From NCBI GenBank assembly GCA_036925085.1, contig JAUPFP010000002.1, forward strand, positions 4,778,780 through 4,842,779: a stretch of 64,000 bases of DNA, in the 5' to 3' direction. Under the pieces are notes generated by a model that worked only from the letters and a program-made list of their open reading frames with translations, was not told where the DNA came from and searched no databases. Source of the stretch: Brachycybe producta (taxonomy: Eukaryota > Arthropoda > Diplopoda > Playtdesmida > Andrognathidae). Below are positions 46,250 to 56,999 of the stretch, piece after piece; position 1 is the stretch's first letter, and the number at the start of each line of letters is the position of its first letter. A program made the translations under genes and the position numbers.

Positions 46250-46831
46250 GGTGGCGTTGATCAAGCGCCAAATTGAACAAGCACTAAATTGAACAAGCGC
46301 CAAATTGAACAAGCACCAAACTGAATAAACGCCAAATGGAACAAACGCCAAACTGAATAAACGCCAAATGGAACAAACGCCAAACTGAATAAAAGCCAAT
46401 GGAACAAACGCCAAACTGAATAAGCGCCAAATGCCATACTTAATAAACGCCAAATGCCATACTTAATAAACGCCAAATGCCATACTTAATAAACGCCAAA
46501 TGGAACAAACGCCAAACTGAATAACTGCCAAAATGTGATAAACACATTGTTAGGTTTGGTTAGGTTAGCATGTTCTGTTTGTAAATCTGCACAGTCTGAC
46601 GTCTATAAAAGCGCACAATATTGGACCATCAGAATGTACAAAAAACCTGAATAACCGCCAAACTGAATAAGCGCCAAATTGAACAAACGCCAAACTGAAT
46701 AAGCGCCAAATGGAACTAATGCCAAACTGAATAACCGCCAAATTTTTGGCTTTTATTCAGTTTGGCGTTTCTTCCATTTGGCGCTTATTCAGTTTGGCGT
46801 TTGTTCAATTTGGCGCTTATTCAGTCGCCCC
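46250..46831. mobile_element. Foldback element with arms of 16-bp tandem units
   Basis: The left arm (46256-46530) is about 16 units alternating ACTGAATAAACGCCAA and ATGGAACAAACGCCAA, with three 23-bp variants. A single-copy core (46531-46645) follows, then six more direct units, then at 46743 the array flips and five units run in reverse to 46826. GATTTAAA flanks the whole (46242-46249 and 46832-46839), and the outer ends match (GCGCCAAATTGAACAA read from both sides). This is the layout of Drosophila Foldback elements. No protein is encoded. Confidence 0.75.
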
Positions 46832-46840
46832 GATTTAAAA

Positions 46841-47055
46841 GCCCAAATTCACGAAGAAGAAGAAAAAAAAAAACTTTGAACTTAAACTACAACTTGAACC
46901 CTCTCTGTACACCGATTCCAAAATAGATAATTTATGTTTTATTGATTATCCTTGAACGGGAGATTTTCTATTTTGGAATAATTGCTCAGAGAGTTCAAGT
47001 TGAAGTTCAAGTGCCAAGTTTTTTTTTTTTTGAATTTGTGCCTAAATTAACCCAC
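46841..47055. mobile_element. Hairpin MITE of the AACTTGGCACTTGAA family
   Basis: AACTTGAACCCTCTC, ATTCCAAAATAGA and the A-rich ends are mirrored across a short loop, so most of 215 bp folds back. It follows directly after the foldback element. Confidence 0.6.
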
Positions 47056-47995
47056 CCTGATGTGTTTTCTGTAAATGTGTGTGGTTTGTATATACTTTTA
47101 AGTCATATGACTATATGACACACAACCTATCTTAAAAGACTCTCTTGATATTACTGACAGTTGACAGATGAGTCAATTTTTAATAACTTTTGCACATGTT
47201 GTTTATTATGCAATATGAGAAACGCCATAACTTCCTTTTATAGTAAAAAAAAATCTCCCTTAAAAAATATTGGCGCCCGCTGCCCTCTGGAATGTTCTTT
47301 CTATGTCTCTCCTGTCAGAGCTATTTATCATATTATTACGAGATCTGGTTAGGTTATGGGGTTTTTTTTTTAAAAAAAAAAAAAGTACAGTCAAGGTCGG
47401 CAGGAATTTAATTTTTTTTCTCTCTTTCTAAGCCTTCTTTCTCCCTTCCCCTTTTTAATCTTGCGCTAGTTTTGTGCGTGGGTGGAGGAGAAGTCCCCCT
47501 TTTTTTAGCCTTTGGGCTCCTGTCAGTTTTCATCTTTTGCAATATCTATTTTTTTTTGCCGTTCTCTTCCTCTCTTTTTTTATGATAAATGGTTATTTTA
47601 CGCTATTTTTGGTTGTTCTTGTTTTTCTTATTATTATTATTCCTATCTCATGCTAACGTCAAAGTGGAAAATCAATCATTCTTCATATTTCAGTTGTCAA
47701 TTTGTAAAACTGCAAATTTGGTAGTAAATTTGTACATTGATTAGAGAGGAGTAGGCAGTATGTCTAATGTTGATACCGACATTCTGCATAATGGCCCTAC
47801 AACCCTAGCCCGTGTACCAGATTAACGAACTGGTAGTTTTACAAAGTGACTAGTTGGATTTAAAGAGTGACTGGATTTTTCACATTTGACAACCGATTTT
47901 GTGTTATCAGGTGGCACCTATTAGTTTTATTTCATAGGGTACTTTTTTATAGTGACTCTGGTTGAATTTTGATTTCAATGAATCGTTCAGACTAA

Positions 47996-48293
47996 TACCT
48001 TGTACACACAAGAGTTAAATGAATTCAAATTAAATGTGTTTAGGTGAATTATACGGAATCCAGTTAAGGACATGAACCAAATTAAAAATTGACTTTATTA
48101 TTAATATTTTAAATTGAAATACTAAATCAATATTTTGTCAATAGTTTATATGTTCTATTTAAGTTAATTAACTCAATATTTTCAGATTATTAACTGAATA
48201 AATTGAATTCGACATATTGTTTGTCCTTCACAGGCTTCTGTAGAACGTGTTTAATATTTAAAAGCATTTAACTGTGTATGTGTGTCGAAGGTA
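47996..48293. mobile_element. PIF/Harbinger-like MITE, TAA duplication
   Basis: TACCTTGTACACACAAGAGT to GTGTGTCGAAGGTA, 298 bp, flanked by TAA on both sides (47993-47995, 48294-48296). Confidence 0.85.
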
Positions 48294-48472
48294 TAAGAGT
48301 CCTGGATTGACTCGGGTGGTCGTTAGCCGATGGCCATTAGCTGAATTTTTTATTTTTCATTCAATTCGAATTTCGAATTTTTCATACATTCGCTGATTTT
48401 TTTGGATGTAGGCTATATATATTGTTGTTTAAGAAGTGATACCATGTAACTGACATTTTTGGTGCTTTTCAG

Positions 48473-48804
48473 TAGAGGTGGGACGAATCCTAAATTTTCT
48501 CGAATCCGAATCCTAAAAGATTCTCGAATCCTTCATATAAGAATCCTATATTATTCATTAAGAAGAAACAAATAAAATAATATGAAATATTAAATTATTA
48601 ATAATAAAAACAGGGTGGCTTCACTCAGGGTCGCCACAAGATGATATTGGTGATCCGGGGTTAAAACTAATTTTACCAATGTTAGAACAGTTTTTTTTTT
48701 AAGGTTAGGATTCGAAAGATGAAAAAAGCGCGAAGATAGAGTTTTCGAATCTCGAATATTTTTCAAGATTCGCGGGATTCGAAGATTCGAATGTCCCATC
48801 CCTA
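48473..48804. mobile_element. hAT-like MITE, GGGACGAATC family, internally shortened
   Basis: TAGAGGTGGGACGAATCC to ATGTCCCATCCCTA. About 50 bp present in sister copies (around the AGTGAACGCTTCTATTGGAC block) are missing after TGATCCGGGG. No duplication was read; the left flank is a lone end of the 35.6-kb MITE family. Confidence 0.8.
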
Positions 48805-49174
48805 GTTATTACCATATTGCTATGATGGCATAGATGGCAATGCCATCTATTGATAAAACTGAGAAAAATCTCATCATTTGTGGTCACTGGGTGAAAACCT
48901 GCTGTGAAAAAAAAAAACGTTGCATTAACATTCAAGTTGATTTATTTTTAATCAGTTAACTGTTCTTGTTGAATTTTTTTGGAAAATGAAAATTTGTCTT
49001 GCTAAATATCAAATTTTCTTTTAATTCCACCTTTATTATATTATTGTATTTTTAATAAAAAAAATTGTCTAAACAAAGCCCTATAACAGTAGAAATTCAG
49101 TGTAATAAGGGGGGCCCAGGATGACAATTCTTCATGGATTTGTAAATTCGAAAATTCATTGCATGTGAACCAGA

Positions 49175-49635
49175 AGAGCGGGGAATCGAACTGTTGGAAT
49201 CACTAAATTCCCAGAGATGTCTGGAATGCAGGGATGTCTTCAAATCCAGTGTGCAATGCACACTTCAAAAGTTACACCGTTCAGAGTGGACATAGTTGAA
49301 GTGTAACTATGGTTCTTCATGAAATTTTAACTTTGAGAATTCATTGCAAGTGATTTATGGGTTTTTATGGTCCTTGGAAGTCTGTTGGGCCCTCCTGAGT
49401 TTATTTCAGTGCTTTTCAGAGCATCTGGTAAGCCCTATTTCTTGCCATTTTTGAAAATATGAAAATATTCATGGACTACAGTCTTGGAATATTTATATCA
49501 ATTCGAAAATGGAACTGTTGGAATCGATGCATTCCCAGAAAAGTCTGAATTGCAGGGATGTTTTCAAAAGTTACATCAGTCCGGAGTGGGCGTCATTGAA
49601 GTGTTTCCATGATTCCTCATGGATCTCACTTTACA
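49175..49635. repeat. Two diverged direct copies of a segment of about 150 bp
   Basis: GAACTGTTGGAATC, ATTCCCAGA, GCAGGGATGT, TTCAAAAGTTACA and AGAGTGG-like blocks occur in the same order at 49175-49320 and 49505-49630. Related wording occurs near 9420-9620 (AGCTTTTAGAGCATTT). Class unknown. Confidence 0.55.
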
Positions 49636-50230
49636 AAAACCACCTTTTAAAGAAAACGAAAAAAAGCATTTTATTTGCGTTTTTTTTGTTGTTATTTTAC
49701 CTTTTGTTTTATTGGGGATATGGGGGGGGGGACATGCACTTTTTTCACTTTTATAATTTGAGAGAAAATTAAAAAATATCAAGACACCTTTTTTTGCGAT
49801 TTCTTGTTACCTGAATTAGGTCACTTTTTTCCTGAAAGAAGAAATGCTTTGAAGGACCTTTTTTTTTTCCTATTCAATTTGTCAAACTTGTGAACACATT
49901 GAAAAACAGAAAAAAAGTTATATAATCTTGTAACAGTTTTTATTGATTAAAAAAACAATTCAATTAAATTTATTTGCTGTTCAACTTTGATCAAGTTTTT
50001 TTTTAAATATGCTTGTAATAATTTAAAAAATGATATAGAACTTGGTTAAGAGAAGGAAAGGATTTTTAGAGAGAGAGAGAGTGAGAGAGAGCGATATAGG
50101 AAAGGTGATGGAAATTTTAATGAAGAGAGAGAGAGAGAGATGTGCTTCTTTACATTAGAGAGAAAAAAAAAGGGTCTGACACATCTTTTTCTGAGTTGTG
50201 TTTGTGTTGTTTTTATTAAAGATAGGGGGG

Positions 50231-50540
50231 AGGGGTTCCTAATTAGATAAAGCGGTACCGCAAAACTGCGGCCATAAATATGATGGTAAAACCTGGGTTT
50301 CCTACTATAGGGATACCGTAATAGGACGGTAAATGGCGTCACAACCCCACCCCCCCCCCCCCCCCCCCCGTTTTCATAGGGATGTCAATTGGATGGTGGT
50401 TTTCTCGAGAGCGGCAAACACCGAACGCTTTCTTCGAGAAAAATCACATCCAATTGACATCTCTATGAAAACGGGGTTTTTTTTTTGGTGACGTCATTTA
50501 CCGTCCTATTACGGGTAACGGCTATTTTAGCAAACCCCTA
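50231..50540. mobile_element. Palindromic element with a poly-C tract
   Basis: AGGGGTT and AACCCCT at the ends; inner inverted pairs GTAATAGGACGGTAAATG with CATTTACCGTCCTATTAC, and CGTTTTCATAGGGATGTCAA with its mirror. The left half contains a run of more than 20 C. Confidence 0.65.
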
Positions 50541-51297
50541 GCTTAAGAAAGTAGTTCTTTCATACATTTTATCAGCAAAAAACATTATTTTTGATCCTTT
50601 TTTATTTATTTAATAAAGTAAAAGCTTAAAGCCTAAAAAAAAAATGTCTAGGAAGGTGTTTACTCAGCTTTTTTTTTTTTTAAAAAAAAGCAAATTTATG
50701 AAATTAATATTCAAATTGTTATAAAAAACAAAGAATCATTAAATATATAAAGATATTAATATTTTTTTTTAAAAAATTATAATTTTAAAAATATTAACTT
50801 TTTATAGCAGTTTGAAAAAGATCACATTATTTTTTTGACTACTTTGTAATTTGATCATTTTCCAAACTGCCATTAAATGGTTATATTTTTTTTATTGAAA
50901 TAATTCGACTTATTTTTTTTAGTCTCTTAATTTATGCTTTAATTTTTGTTTAGCATAATGTGTTTTTTCAAAATGCTGAGTAACAATTAACTTTCTATCT
51001 CTTCTGTATTACATGCATCGTAAGCGAAGTAATTTTAAGAAAAATTGTGTCGCGTTTTTAAGTGGGTTTTATGTAGATTTCTTCTAGCTCATAAAAATGC
51101 AGCAAAAAGAGCTTTTTTTTTTGTTAAATATAGTTACGTAATTGCCACCATTTAAACATAAAACATGAGCTTTAGAATATTTTTTACTCAGCTTTTTTCA
51201 GAAACAATTATCGCAAGAAATTCAAAAACATGTTAGAAACTAAAAGATTTATTCCCATATTGTAAAAAAAAAGGTTGCTAAAAGTAAAAGTAAGAAG

Positions 51298-51727
51298 TAG
51301 AGGTCGGAAGAATCCTAAATTTTCTCGAATCCGAATCCTAAAAAGGTTCTCGAATCTCACGAATCTCTCGAATCCTTCATATAAGAATCCTTTATTAGAT
51401 CTATTTATTAAGAAGATACAAATGAATGAAATAATATTAAATATTAAATTATTAATAATAAAAAAACAATGTGGCAATCAGGGTCGCCACAAGGTGATAT
51501 TGGTGATCCGGATTGCAAAAATCGCCGGTTTTTTTTGGTTAGTGAACGCTTCTATTGGACGTCAATGGAGTTAAACTAATTTTACTAAAGTTTTAAGCAT
51601 TTTTTAGGTTAGGATTCGAAAGATTCGAAAGGCGAAAAAAGCGTGAAGATTCGAGTTTTCGAATCTCGAATATTTTTCAAGATTCGCGGGATTCGAGGAT
51701 TCGAAGATTCGAATGACTCTATCCCTA
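51298..51727. mobile_element. hAT-like MITE, GGGACGAATC family
   Basis: TAGAGGTCGGAAGAATCC to CTCTATCCCTA, 430 bp. Flanks GTAAGAAG and GTAAATAG match at 6 of 8 positions. Confidence 0.8.
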
Positions 51728-51818
51728 GTAAATAGTAAAAATTTTCTATTATTGGTCTATGGAGACTTTTTAAGTTTAGCTTCGTTTGAGTTTATCTTCG
51801 TTTTTAAGAAACCTTTTA

Positions 51819-52118
51819 TACCTTGTACACACATGAGTTAAATGAATTCAAATTAAATGTGTTTAGGTGAATTATACGGAATCCAGTTAAGGACATGAAC
51901 CAAATAAAAATTGACTTTATTATTAATATTTTAAATTGAAATACTAAATCAATATTTTTTCAATAGTTTATATAATTATATTTAAGTATTAACTCAATAT
52001 TTTGAGATTATTAACTGAATAAATTGAATTCGACATATTGTTTGTTTGTCCTTTACAGGGCTCTGTAGAAAACGTTTATTATTTAAATGCATTTAAATTA
52101 TCAGGTGTGTACTAGGTA
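51819..52118. mobile_element. PIF/Harbinger-like MITE, TTA duplication
   Basis: TACCTTGTACACACATGAGT to GTGTGTACTAGGTA, 300 bp, flanked by TTA on both sides (51816-51818, 52119-52121). Best complete copy of the family. Confidence 0.88.
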
Positions 52119-52121
52119 TTA

Positions 52122-52400
52122 GATAAAAAAATAATATATTCAATATATGATCATTGATATATTTGAAAATAATTTTATGGTAGTTTAAAGAGGCTGGAAG
52201 GATCTCTCAAAATAAACATTTGTTTCGAATTTATTAAGTTTTTATTAAGTATGAAAATATTCAAAGACAATCCAATCAAACTTCCATTGTTTTTTTCATT
52301 TTCAAAGATATCGTCATGATGATGAGAAATTAAAATACCGTACTTTTTTGTTGTTGTTGCTAGAAGTGTTTTCTTAAAGATATCTTTCAAAATAAACAAT
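52122..52400. repeat. Copy of the dispersed palindromic repeat, borders unclear
   Basis: TTTGAAAATAATTTTATGG, TCTCAAAATAAACATTTG and TCAAAGATATCGTCATGATG match the family interior. It lies between a Harbinger-like MITE and the TTAA foldback. Confidence 0.4.
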
Positions 52401-52403
52401 TGT

Positions 52404-53175
52404 TTAAGAGGCTACATCACAAAATTACTTTGAAAAATCTCCACAAAGAGCGCTAGCATCGTGTTTATATTGAGCCCATAGACCCAATGTTAAAGAAAAA
52501 ATGATAATTTTTTAAATACACAAGTCATTCGCGGAAAAATGTTTATTTTTCATATTTAAAGTTGTCCAATATTAAGTTTTCAAAGTGCAATGTGCACCTT
52601 AAATATATGCGGATCGAGTGATAGAATGACAAAAAATTGATAAGTGCGGTTCTATTTTTAAAACATAATTCAAAATTGCGAATTTCTAACTCTTTATGTT
52701 AAACTCCATTGAGCACACGCTCGTAAGCAAAAAAAAACATCCATTAAAATGCTCGTAAAAATACGTAAAAATAATTTTAAAAAACCAGAAAAAAAAATCA
52801 GCACGTGTAATTGTGGTTCTTAAAATTACTTTTACGTATTTTTAGGTGCATTTTAATGGATATTCTTTTCTTATTTGGGCATACTCAATGGAGTTTAGCA
52901 TACAAGTTAGAAATTCGCGATATTGAAATTTTTAAAAATATAACCGCATTTACCAATTTTTCTGTCAGCCTATAATTAAGGTGCACATTGCACTTTGAAA
53001 ACTTAATATTAGACAACTTTAAATATGAAAAATAAACGTTTTGCCGCCACTGACTGTGTATTTTCAAAATTAACATTTTTTCTTTACACATTGGGTCTAT
53101 GGGCTCAATAGAAAAACGATGCTAGCGCTCTTTGCGGAGATTTTTCGAAGTAATTTTGTGATGGTAGCCTCTTAA
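52404..53175. mobile_element. 772-bp foldback element flanked by TTAA
   Basis: TTAA-GAGGCTACATCACAAA at the left and TTTGTGATGGTAGCCTC-TTAA at the right open arms of roughly 350 bp that pair across most of their length (AGAGCGCTAGCATCG, TGAGCCCATAGACCCAATG, CAAAGTGCAATGTGCACCTT). The centre is an AT-rich stretch around CACGTGTAATTG. TTAA borders fit piggyBac-type mobilisation. Confidence 0.8.
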
Positions 53176-54399
53176 AGTTGAGAGAAAAAAACCTTGATTT
53201 ATATAAAAAAAATGTTAATTTCAAAGATGAAAATTATATCTTATAGTTTCTAACAAGACTTTTTTTTAAATTTTGTTTCTTAACTGAAAAAAATTGAGTA
53301 ATCAATAATTTTATAATATCGTTTGGTAATTTTTCATGATAATAATACGCACGAAATCTTAATAAAATTATGACGTGTGTATGTGTGTTTTTTTTTGTTG
53401 TTGACACAAAAAAAATGATTTAATGAACTAGCGTTTTTTTTTTTAAACAATCCTACAAATGGTGTTGTCTCTACTAAAGATATTTTAATTAATAATTTGT
53501 GTGTGGGGGGGGGGGGGGGGCTCGAATATTTAATTTAATATCTCAGCAATTTTTTTTTTTTTTGGTAATTTTTTTTTATGTTCTTTTTGTCGGCATTTTT
53601 TGTTTTTACTTCATCTTTCTTCATATTAATTAGCAAAAAATGTCACTACAGGCAATTATTAAGGTAATAGTTAGTAATTATGAAATATATTAAGAAAAAA
53701 TAAAATATGATTGATTGGCACACTCGACACAAAAATCGGGCTTCCCAAAAAAAAAAAAAAGGTTATTTTTTTCAAACTTCGAGAAATTTCAAATGAAAAA
53801 ATGAACAAAAACAATATTTTTTTTTGGCAATAATGAATAATAATAATAATAATTAATTAGAATTTAATAAAAATCTAAAAAAATTGTTTGTTGTTGGGAG
53901 AAAAGGTAAAAAGGATTTGAAAAAATGTGATTTTATTTTTTGTTGAGGTGGAGAGAGAAGGGGAGAGAGAGAAAAAATGGGAGAAAGAAATAGATAAAAA
54001 AGAGGACTTAAAAGTGGGGATTAAAAGTTTTTTTATATAGTTTTTTTTTAATTGTTTTCAGCATTAAATAAAAAAATTACTTAGATAAATTTGCATCAAA
54101 TATTAACAATGCTTTTTTTTTGTTATGTTTTTGTTTTTGTGTTGTGTGCACCATTACAGGATTAATTAGCAGTGTTATTTGCCTTTATATCATCATAATA
54201 ATAATGTACACAGTTGAGCTCACTTTTTGCATGATAAAAAAAAATGGTACAAGTTTTAAATGCTTCCCATTTTTCTTCCGTTGTGTTGGAGGGTAGGGAT
54301 AAACACCCTTTAGGCGGCTCGTGAGTTAGGGAGGAAGGGGGGGGGGAGGTTTTTTTCTTTTTGAGAGAGAGAAAGGAAGGATTAATAAATTACAGGCTG
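53176..54399. other. Low-complexity non-coding stretch
   Basis: Homopolymer-rich AT sequence with a poly-G run near 53506 and purine-rich GAGAGA patches near 53950. No gene or bounded element was seen. Confidence 0.5.
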
Positions 54400-54628
54400 G
54401 AGCTATAAATATCGAATTAGCAAATGTAAAAAGGTGTATTTGGGAAATCTTGGGTCCGTACCGTCACCTATAGACACTCTTTCGATCCTCAATCGAGAAC
54501 CTCGTTTGGGGGGTTCTACTTTTACTATGTGTCGGCCACAGCAGCAGCAGCACACGAACCACACTTTTTGTCGAACCGTTGTTATAAATTTACATCATGT
54601 GAACAATCCAAGTATAAGGGCCCCTCGC
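54400..54628 (+). other. Balanced-composition island with TATA-like box, unknown
   Basis: TATAAATAT at 54404-54412 is followed by about 200 bp much less AT-rich than the surroundings, with a (CAG)n-like GCAGCAGCAGCA run. A frame is open from 54434 into the repeat array. It could be a promoter with a leader exon or the edge of another transposon; I recognise no protein. Confidence 0.2.
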
Positions 54629-55114
54629 TGGTATATAGACATTCCCCCTAAAGACATTTGCCCTACGGACACTTGCCCTAAAGCCATTTGCCCTAAAGGG
54701 ACATTTGAGCTAAAGGGACATTAGCCTTAAAACCATTTGCCCTAAAGGGACATTTGAGCTAAAGGGACATTAGCCCTAAAACCATTTGCCCTAAAGCCAC
54801 GTTTTTGTTCTCTCTCTTAATACGGTTTAGGGTCTTTCGGTGGAGTTTGTTAAATTGGTTCTGCATGCCACAGGCGCGCAAAAATGGCCAAGTGATGTAA
54901 ATTTACACTACTGATTAGGGCAAATGTCTTTTAAGGGCAAGTGGTTTTAAGGTAAATGTCCCTTTAGGACAAATAGTTTTAGGGCAAATGTCCCTTTAAC
55001 TCAAATGTTCCTTTAGGGCAAATAGTTTTAGGGCAAATGTCCCTTTAGTTCAAATGTCCCTTAAGGGCAAATGTCTCTTTAGGGCAAGTGTCTTTAGGGC
55101 GAATGTCCCACCCC
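54629..55114. mobile_element. Foldback element with arms of 17-bp tandem units
   Basis: The left arm (54636-54800) repeats CATTTGCCCTAAAGGGA, CATTTGAGCTAAAGGGA and CATTAGCCCTAAAACCA, three 17-bp units forming a 51-bp period. A single-copy core (54800-54915) follows, then the same units in reverse (54916-55108). Outer ends share CGCTGG and GACATTC in inverted order. No target-site duplication was read. Confidence 0.7.
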
Positions 55115-55124
55115 CAGCGCCTAT

Positions 55125-55968
55125 TTAAATAAAAAAATTATAGCTTGTTGGTTTAATCTTGTCAAGCTCAATACGAATATGCACCCTTTTTTTTCGCAGA
55201 AATACCATGCGGTTAGAATTTACATAGAGGTCTATGTCATATTTAACAAAAGGTTTTTATATTTTAATGTGCAGGGGTCCGCGCCCCCAAGGCCAGCCTA
55301 ACCAAGTTTAACCTAGCCCGCCCTCACCCTTATATACTGTAGATAAAAAAGAGACTAGACTATTCAGGCTGCACATGTTGCACGACTCCATTGGACGCAA
55401 TGTTAAGCGAAATTTGATGTTTCCAAAAACATGGTCTCGATTCTAGCTACCTTAGTAGGTCTTTAAGTTGAATTTTTAACGATAATTAACGTTGTAATCT
55501 CTTCTTGAATGTTGGTGGCCCCGTATTAATGGCGACTTTTTTGCAATATTTAAAGGGGGTTTTTATTTTATACAATTTTTGAATTATGGTAATTTGTTTC
55601 GTTTGTGTCTTCAAAAAGGCCCATTTTGCTAGCCACCTCTCGGTTCTTTAAAATCATCTTTCGGCTTTAAGAACAACTGGTAATATGTTCTACAGGTAAC
55701 AAGGTAAATTCATGACGTTTCGAATTGTCGTTTAATTGCTAGAGCCATGTGACCAACTTTTGCACTGCAAAATTGACCGTGTCACATGCAGCATGTGAAA
55801 CTGATGTGTCTAGGCTCTTAAATGCCATAGACCTCCATGTAAATTCAAACTTTTGCAGGACTTTTTCACGCGTTTTTTTTTTTTTTGGTGTTTCTGTAAA
55901 AAAAAAAAGACACTGCATACTCATACTCTGCTCGGCAAGATTTTCCAACAAGCTTATAGTTTATTTTT
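55125..55968. mobile_element. Inverted-repeat element of about 840 bp
   Basis: TAGCTTGTTGG, AATCTTG, ATACGAATATGCA and AATTTACATAGAGGTCTATG on the left are mirrored on the right by CATAGACCTCCATGTAAATT, ATACTCATACT, CAAGATTTTCCAACAAGCTT. A segment shared with 9310-9390 (CAATGTTAAGCGAAATTTGA) lies inside. Confidence 0.6.
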
Positions 55969-56215
55969 ATATTGGTGAGGGGTCCCCTATACTAGAATTC
56001 AACATCAACCAACCAACTGTTGCTACCAATCAGATATTCGGCGCGTGTTGAACGCGCGCAACTTTTTGTGGTGAATAACAGAAAAGTAGTGTTTGATAAC
56101 ATGTATCTTTTGACTCCGGCAACTTTGTTCGAGCTTCTTACTATGTTTCTCTAAAAGAACTCGAACAATAGTAAGGTGCTTATGAAGTATTTGAATAAAA
56201 TAGTTAAATAATTTT

Positions 56216-56272
56216 AGTAGCAAAATTAAACTAAAATTTTTGCTCACTGTCATTTATGACTGGTGTATTTTC
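56216..56272 (-). repeat. Fragment of the ACCCGTCATAAATGACGGG element without the inner MITE
   Basis: AGTAGCAAAATTAAACTAAA runs straight into TTTTTGCTCACTGTCATTTA, whereas the copies at 0.9-1.1 kb and 42.8 kb have the CAGGCAATTG palindrome at this point. Confidence 0.65.
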
Positions 56273-56722
56273 GTCATGTTTGCACGAATTGGCTGCATCC
56301 GGAAACTTAAAGCTATTATCTGTAAAGGAAACAGAAAAGTGCATGTTCTGCAGCCAGCAACTTTCACTAGTCAACCGGAGACAAATTGCCTTGTTGTAAT
56401 CTGTTCAAATGTCATATTAGGCCTCCTCAAGAAATTGTTTGTAGTGCTGTCACAATAAAAAAAAAATATACATGGCAATATCCCGTGAAGCATTTCATTT
56501 ATTGCTGCAGACTGGCAAATAATCTGTAATTTGTACCTTTATTGGCTATCTTCATACAACTAATGCAGTGCATACGACAATGCGGAATAGTGACATAAAA
56601 ATGTCACAGCGCCTTGTACCACAATGCAATGCTTGCTGCTAAACAAACGGCTAAGTATTACAGCTTAAGTTTGTTAGTCTTTCTGCTAATCAGCATCGAT
56701 TATTTCCTTGAATGCTTGTCAC

Positions 56723-56941
56723 TAGGCTTGCCACCCGTCCTCTTTTGTGGAGGACAGTCTTCCTTTCGGAAGAAATGTCCTCCGTCCTCCACGAAGGCAA
56801 AAATGTCCTTCACGCAATAAATTTTATAAAAACTTAAATACGTTTTATTTTTTTTTATTTAGCCAAAACAAATTGTTTTGGTTAAAAAAAAAATGGAGGA
56901 CTGTCCTCCACAAAGGAGGACGGGGGTGGCAAGCAAGCCTA
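56723..56941. mobile_element. hAT-like MITE with 8-bp duplication CTTGTCAC
   Basis: TAGGCTTGCCACCCGTCCTC to GGGTGGCAAGCAAGCCTA with inverted GTGGAGGACAGTC blocks; CTTGTCAC flanks exactly (56715-56722, 56942-56949). 219 bp. Confidence 0.9.
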
Positions 56942-56999
56942 CTTGTCACGTATGTTGGCTAGAGTCACGGATAAATTAGATAATACAATTAAAAGAATT

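Noticed and set aside
46205-46476. Two long minus-strand frames with repeated AFIQFGACSIWRLF-like words
   Set aside because: Translation of the 16-bp tandem array, not a protein; 16 is not a multiple of three but stops happen to be absent.
46553-46572. TTAGG-like telomeric words (GGTTTGGTTAGGTTAGC)
   Set aside because: Only two or three imperfect units inside the core of the foldback element; not an interstitial telomere.
46250-46831. Possible CRISPR-like repeat array
   Set aside because: Units are contiguous with no spacers, the genome is eukaryotic, and the array inverts on itself.
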